A program made the translations under genes and the position numbers. The notes below the pieces were generated by a model. That model had not been told where the DNA came from. It ran no database searches and worked only from the letters and a program-made list of their open reading frames with translations. From Perkinsus olseni (Eukaryota; Perkinsozoa; Perkinsida), in assembly GCA_013115125.1 (NCBI GenBank), contig JABANN010000249.1, forward strand, positions 1-47,445: a DNA stretch of 47,445 nt, written 5' to 3'. Each line of letters begins with the position of its first letter. The stretch's first letter is position 1. This document shows positions 43,150-47,445 of the stretch, one piece after another.

Positions 43150-43926
43150 TGCTCATGAATCCACGTTGATTTGTGTATCGATAATCACCGATGTTGGCCC
43201 GTTAACATGTGTTTTGCGTTGTCAGTAGAGTGGCTGCTGTTGTGTGGCTTGGAGCGTCGATCGCATCTGCGTTACCAACTAGCGGAGAGCGTGAACTGCA
43301 CTCTTGAGAATCTTTTCTGTGCGTGGAATCTTCTAGAAAACTCATCGAACGGTGACAGCGTGGGGGAGCCCGTACTTTTTCGTTTATGTCTTCGGCTCCG
43401 CAGAGAGACACAGTATCACCGGAGAGGACAGAATCAAACCAAGTCAGATTTGTGCATGCGTGCAAGCTGAAACGGCTCTGTGTGTAGAACTGACTCTTCA
43501 GGTTCAAAGATTATCATCTAACGGGGCAGACCTCCACAGTGGAGGTTTTTGTGGAACCCCGAAAGTAGGCTGTTTCATGAACGTCTTCTCGGGAAGTTTT
43601 TTCATCTGTCAGTGTGACTCGAATGACGATGATTCGAGCGAGATATTGCAGGAGGACACGGCAGGTGAGAGGGGCAATTAAGTGGCGCGTGACGGATGGT
43701 TTGTGATATCCACAGGGTCCTCGTTGTCTACAACTACTGATAGTAGTCCTGTCCGTTGTTTTTCTTGTCGTGGTACGGGACTGCCGAATAGACGGCAGAC
43801 CGACGCAATGGCCACTGAGGCCCTGCGCAGTATATTCGCGACACCGGAGCTTTATCAGCGTAATAGTGAAGTCGTGGGTTCGATCCCGGGCGGGGTCATT
43901 TTGACGTCAATCAATCAGGAGCCTCT
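43150..43926. other. Intergenic with 12-mer element and tRNA-like relic
   Basis: No supported exon. It holds element copy 8 (43453-43464) and a B-box-like GGGTTCGATCCC (about 43877-43886) with a partial T-arm, about 40 bp before the next ATG. A small inverted repeat, CCTCCACAGTGGAGG, lies at about 43531-43545. Confidence 0.45.
43453..43464. promoter_or_regulatory. TGCATGCGTGCA element, copy 8
   Basis: Exact reverse complement of copy 1 and identical to copy 3, about 460 bp upstream of the ATG at 43927. Confidence 0.35.
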
Positions 43927-44810
43927 ATGCATTTCATTAACACCCGAGTGGCTCCGCCGCCGCCTCCTCCACCAGAGGCACGACCAACACCATTCAGGAG
44001 GAAGGGCCTCGACGATGATAATGACGTCGAGCGTGTTCATAGCGAGGAGCCAAGTAATCACTATCAACCCTCGCCTTCTTCGAGATCATCGCCGTATAGG
44101 TGCCGGCGACCTTTATACAGCCTCGAGTGTTGTAACGTTCCGAACGCCTCTAGGGTCCTCGTGGAGCCCCTCCGGTAAAACAGAGAGATGATTTCAGGAT
44201 GGCCTTACACAGCCCCCTTCAGATACATCATATTTATCGATTGCTTCACCTGTTGGGTCTCGAGAACGGCGTGATGGCGGAGGTACGTCATTTTTTCAGC
44301 CTCGTCAAGGGTATTCACGTTATGTCAGTCTCCCCACCTGTCCAGAGAATTAGAATAGACTCGCTTGTTGGGGGAAATCCTGTTGATACCAATGCTGATG
44401 CGGAGGAGGAGACGTGGCTCCGGAAGGTCAATAGCAACAGTCGACGTCTGTTTTCGCGCCACTATAACAAGAGCGCGGCGGAGGTTAAAGTGATGGCTGC
44501 TCGCATTGATGGGTTACAGCGTGAGATACGAGAATTGCGGAGAGAGCTCGAGGAGAGTCGGACGAAGATACTTGACATGGAGGAGCGTCAGGAGGCCTTC
44601 TGGCAGGAGGATGTTTACGACATTGTTAACAACATCTCATCTGTGTCGAGTACGCCGCCTTCTTCGGCGTCAAGCCCTTACCGTGGCAAAGAGGATGGTG
44701 CCTCTTCCATGCGACAAGACGTGGCGACTGAGACAGAGGATATCCTAGATGGCAGCGAATCTTCATCGTTTTATACAGCTGTCTCATCAGAGTCGGACAT
44801 AGAAGCTTAG
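43927..44810 (+). CDS. Pro-rich and coiled-coil protein, spliced
   Basis: Unknown family. The ATG at 43927 starts a Pro-rich stretch (TRVAPPPPPPPEARPTPF). A donor-like GTGCCG near 44100 and a 54-nt intron are possible. The C-terminal part (about 44370-44810) is a clear coiled coil (VKVMAARIDGLQREIRELRR) followed by a Ser-rich acidic tail. Between 44195 and 44360 two frames are open. One is contiguous with the coiled coil and the other reads as a disordered Ser/Pro segment (PPSDTSYLSIASPVGSRERR), so the splicing here is unresolved. It lacks a signal peptide. Confidence 0.45.
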
Positions 44811-45639
44811 CATCGCTCCGCTGTTACAATACTCATTTTTACTGCATCATTTGATTTCCCTTCTGACGTTCAACCGTTTTTAATGACTCTTAAACTCAAG
44901 CTCTTAAAAGCGGTTCAAAGTTTAATAATATTGATGTTTCGTTAAGAGTTGGGGTAACAACAGCGAATCCTCGATGTGAAATGAAAATGATCACGCACTC
45001 CCAGGGGAGACATTTACATAGCATTTGATGAGAGAATGAATGAATGAGGCAATTGAATGAGGCCCCCATTGAAAATTGGCAAAAAAAAATCAGCAGCTGG
45101 AGCAAGCGTCCGAGAACTGGCGACTGGGACGTTGACCGCGAGGATGGAGGAAGATGCAGAAGAAGTCAGTCGAAGCCTCAGAGCAGGAAGACGTGATAAT
45201 TAAGTCATGTATTGCTCGTTATTAAGGACAGTTCCAGCCTGATGAGAGAATGCATCCGGCGGGGCAAGAATGAGAAGTTACCGCAGTCCTTTCAGAGCAA
45301 CAGGGCGTTGCACCCCCATTGCGCGTTGAGTTCCAATATTCTGTCCGCCAGGATCGACCTATGATGGTGAATTGCAAGGCTCGAGAGCCCACGGTTCACT
45401 AACCTTGCTGAGGATCCATGACGTGTTTTGTCTGCTTCTTGTTAGGTTGGGTGGACAGGCGGGCCAGCGCAGCACAATTGGGCGAGCGCGGAACGGAGTG
45501 ATGCAACCGTAAGATATTCAACAGAATGCAGTCATTCGTGTGAGATGTTGGTACTATTTGCTTTGTTCCGGCACCTAAGCAGCTGACGGTTATCATATGG
45601 TTAGAAACTTTCAGGTTTACCTCTTGTTTCTCTCTCGGG
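44811..45639. other. Intergenic, upstream of Cys-rich gene copy 2
   Basis: No supported exon. AT-rich near 44820-45090. The GCGCGG...GCAACCGTAAGAT stretch (about 45485-45515) echoes the region upstream of copy 1. Confidence 0.45.
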
Positions 45640-46512
45640 ATGCGCACCTTCGTCTTCATTATCTTGGTCGGCATTGCTGTTGGATTCACTGGCGACACGA
45701 CTGATGAGGTTGAGCCCAAGGGTGAATACTGTGAGAGTTCCTGCGCCCAGACCATGGGCTGCTCGGAGTCCTACTGCAAGGATAATGGAGTCTGCTTTGG
45801 CCTCTACCATAAGGACGATGGCAAATGCTTCCAGCCTGACTCTGAGTTCAACGTTGACTGTGACGACTCCGTGTTGAAGCCTGTCCTCTGCCATGAGTAT
45901 CCCGACACGACGTGTCAGGAAGTGTGTGATGGTATGCCCGGGTGCAAGGACTCATCGTGGGGCTCCTACTGTAAATTCTGGCAGGACCCTCCGGTGTGTT
46001 TCGGCATCATCACCAAAGATGATGGCAGCCTCTGCCACGCCAGCGATGACGATGAGTGTGTAGGTGAACCCTATCCCTGCCACATGGCAACTGTTGGCCC
46101 GACTAGTTCTCCCGACGCCACCGACGCTGTCACTACAGAGGATATGACGACCGAGTACACTCCCACCAGTCCTATGGTCAACACCACCGTGTTAGAGGAC
46201 ACGACTGTTGTTAAGTCGACCACCCAGCCCGTCTCGACTGATGACATCATCGGAACATGGTGCGGTGACTCCCCCTTCGGCTACCTCGAGATGATCTTCG
46301 ACACAACTTACGTTTCTCTGTATGTGGCTGGCCAGTATTTCTATTCTCAGTATAACGTCAAAGAGCGAGAAATTGTTTTGGTCAACCCTGATGATAATTT
46401 GTCTACCTTTTTGCGTGAGATGAACTCTCAGATTATTACTGAGTATCACGCTTATGAGATGTATATCGAATTTGTGGAGGTGACAACTGTTGTCGCTGTC
46501 AAATGTTCCTAA
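45640..46512 (+). CDS. Cys-rich secreted protein, copy 2
   Basis: Intronless, 290 aa, colinear with copy 1. The signal peptide differs (MRTFVFIILVGIAVGF) but aligns without gaps. The mature part differs by only about seven substitutions (for example GMPGC for GMAGC and NVKERE for NVNERE). Domain layout is as in copy 1. It faces the protease fragment at 46965-47336, repeating the order Cys-rich gene then convergent protease seen at 33.4-36.1 kb. Confidence 0.88.
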   Translation: MRTFVFIILVGIAVGFTGDTTDEVEPKGEYCESSCAQTMGCSESYCKDNGVCFGLYHKDDGKCFQPDSEFNVDCDDSVLKPVLCHEYPDTTCQEVCDGMPGCKDSSWGSYCKFWQDPPVCFGIITKDDGSLCHASDDDECVGEPYPCHMATVGPTSSPDATDAVTTEDMTTEYTPTSPMVNTTVLEDTTVVKSTTQPVSTDDIIGTWCGDSPFGYLEMIFDTTYVSLYVAGQYFYSQYNVKEREIVLVNPDDNLSTFLREMNSQIITEYHAYEMYIEFVEVTTVVAVKCS

Positions 46513-46638
46513 ATATTTGGAGTAAGTCATTATCTTAGACAGTAGTATTAGTTATTTTTAAGTTGACTCGAGCGACAGGTATCGCTAATAGTTTGGTGGT
46601 AGATGTGCAGTGTCGAGTTGTTCGCGTGGTTTGCCGGC
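45715..46638 (+). repeat. Near-identical block, matches 33506-34429
   Basis: Partner of the block at 33506-34429. Similarity ends abruptly at GTTTGCCGGC in both copies. Confidence 0.9.
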
Positions 46639-46964
46639 GGGCTGCGCTCGTCCGGTAGCTGCGGTATTAAAGCCGTGAAACTATTCAAGAAGACAAAGGA
46701 TATCTGGCTTCGTCGCATAATTCCTGCAAACCCTCCGTGATAATCTCTTAAGCTACAATGGGGGCTATTCAATGAGGTGGGCCGGCGTGATTGGTCCTGT
46801 CTACTAGTCGTATACTAGCAGGAAGATACTTCGATGTAGAGGTATTTTCATGCCCTCTCTGTGAGTCCCTCAATACTATAGTTTAACGCAAATCCATCAA
46901 TTTGCCACAGTTATACAACGGTCACGCCGGACCACCGCTGGGTTCTGGCGAGTCTTTTTTCGAT
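46639..46964. other. Short spacer, no gene seen
   Basis: Between Cys-rich copy 2 and the protease fragment. Unrelated in sequence to the spacer of the first pair. Confidence 0.5.
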
Positions 46965-47336
46965 CTATGCTGGACGGGAGCAGCTGACGCTCACTTTCTG
47001 AATCTTAATCGTCTGAAGAAAGAGTGTTTCTGTTTGCGGGGCCGTCTCTGCGCTGGCAGGCTGAACAGACAGCGCCTGAGTGAGAAGAGTGGAGTTCCTC
47101 CCACCCCTGGAAAAGTGAAGCCGCCTGCTGGATAAATTGAACTTCAAGTCATACGCTCGGAAGAGCGGATGCCCCAGGCTGGTTGTTTCAGAATAATCAG
47201 GGTCGATATCCATTTGACAGCATAAAGCGTCACAGGAGTGGACATAGTGCTTTGGCTCTATTCTGATGTCGATAGTATAAGGCAGCTCCCCGATTCGATA
47301 GGCGAGTGTTGGTAAATAGGGAAGAGCCTCCTTCCT
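46965..47336 (-). pseudogene. C-terminal fragment of a third aspartic protease
   Basis: On the minus strand, 47336 down to the stop at 46965 matches the last ~120 residues of the other two proteases (KEALPYLPTLAYRIGELPYT; EPKHYVHSCDALCCQMDI; GHPLFRAYDLKFNL), closest to the 34.8-kb copy. Similarity stops at 47336, just before the lysine of KEALP, and the sequence beyond is unrelated. So this is a 5'-truncated copy, unless the GATAG at the junction is the acceptor of an intron absent from the other copies. The catalytic lobes would then lie beyond the window. The tail after GGRNST differs from both paralogues. Confidence 0.7.
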
Positions 47337-47445
47337 ATCCAGAAACTCCAGGAAATTATTAAAGTGCTAAGTCATTCTGGGTACCAAGTCCACGGCAAAA
47401 AATCCGGGTTCCACCTCCATGGGTCGGTTTTCCCACCCATGCTCT
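47337..47445. other. Unassigned right edge
   Basis: About 110 bp with no similarity to anything else in the window. It is either an intron, or new DNA joined to the truncated protease copy. Confidence 0.4.

Noticed and set aside
42464-43156. A 230-codon minus-strand frame
   Set aside because: Opposite the 41955-43149 gene, whose splice joins in frame and whose composition is coherent.
1-47445. Bacterial operons, CRISPR arrays or spliced-leader genes
   Set aside because: No spaced direct repeats, no ribosome-binding-site pattern, many GT-AG introns. The dinoflagellate-type spliced-leader sequence was not seen.

Overview
The window is nuclear DNA of a eukaryotic microbe, most likely a perkinsid alveolate (Perkinsus or a close relative). 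Introns are mostly 40-60 nt GT-AG introns. They are reconstructed here from reading frames and family motifs, for example a complete 11-exon Aurora kinase and a 5-exon ZNFX1-like helicase. There is a eukaryotic tRNA-Glu. Many lineage-specific secreted proteins and pepsin-like proteases lie in scattered copies on both strands. The organism call is inference from gene style; no marker gene is present. Exon edges were placed by eye and can be off by a base, and gene models with unknown families are provisional.

Layout. 1-2 kb: gene-poor flank with palindromes. 2-8.2 kb: two copies of a secreted protein of unknown function (the left one apparently disrupted) flanking a spliced membrane coiled-coil gene and a small secreted gene. 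8.8-10.8 kb: two small spliced genes. 11.2-18.2 kb: a ZNFX1-type RNA helicase (CCCH finger, SF1 helicase, NF-X1 fingers, RZ finger) followed by a paralogue with four CCCH fingers that stops just before the helicase. 18.9-21.1 kb: Aurora-family kinase. 22.4-23.7 kb: secreted protein with three related domains (minus). 25.1-26.2 kb: pepsin-like aspartic protease (minus). 26.9-32.8 kb: a many-exon coiled-coil gene and an EF-hand gene (plus).

33.4-36.1 kb: a Cys-rich secreted gene facing a second protease. 36.5-38.7 kb: two minus-strand genes with tiny introns and a shared C-terminal motif. 38.9 kb: tRNA-Glu(TTC). 39-44.8 kb: spliced genes of unknown function, mostly low-complexity and coiled-coil. 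45.6-47.3 kb: a second, near-identical copy of the Cys-rich gene, again facing a protease copy that is cut short on its 5' side.

Themes. (1) Secreted-protein and protease genes multiply by local duplication, and in two pairs the 3' part plus 3' flank is far more alike than the 5' part. (2) tRNA-like sequences (A/B boxes) sit inside introns; one intron is almost wholly tRNA-like. (3) A near-palindromic TGCAYGCRTGCA-type element recurs eight times outside coding exons. (4) About 40% of the predicted exons that follow an intron begin with GT, often GTAC, which suggests introns placed at AG|GT sites.
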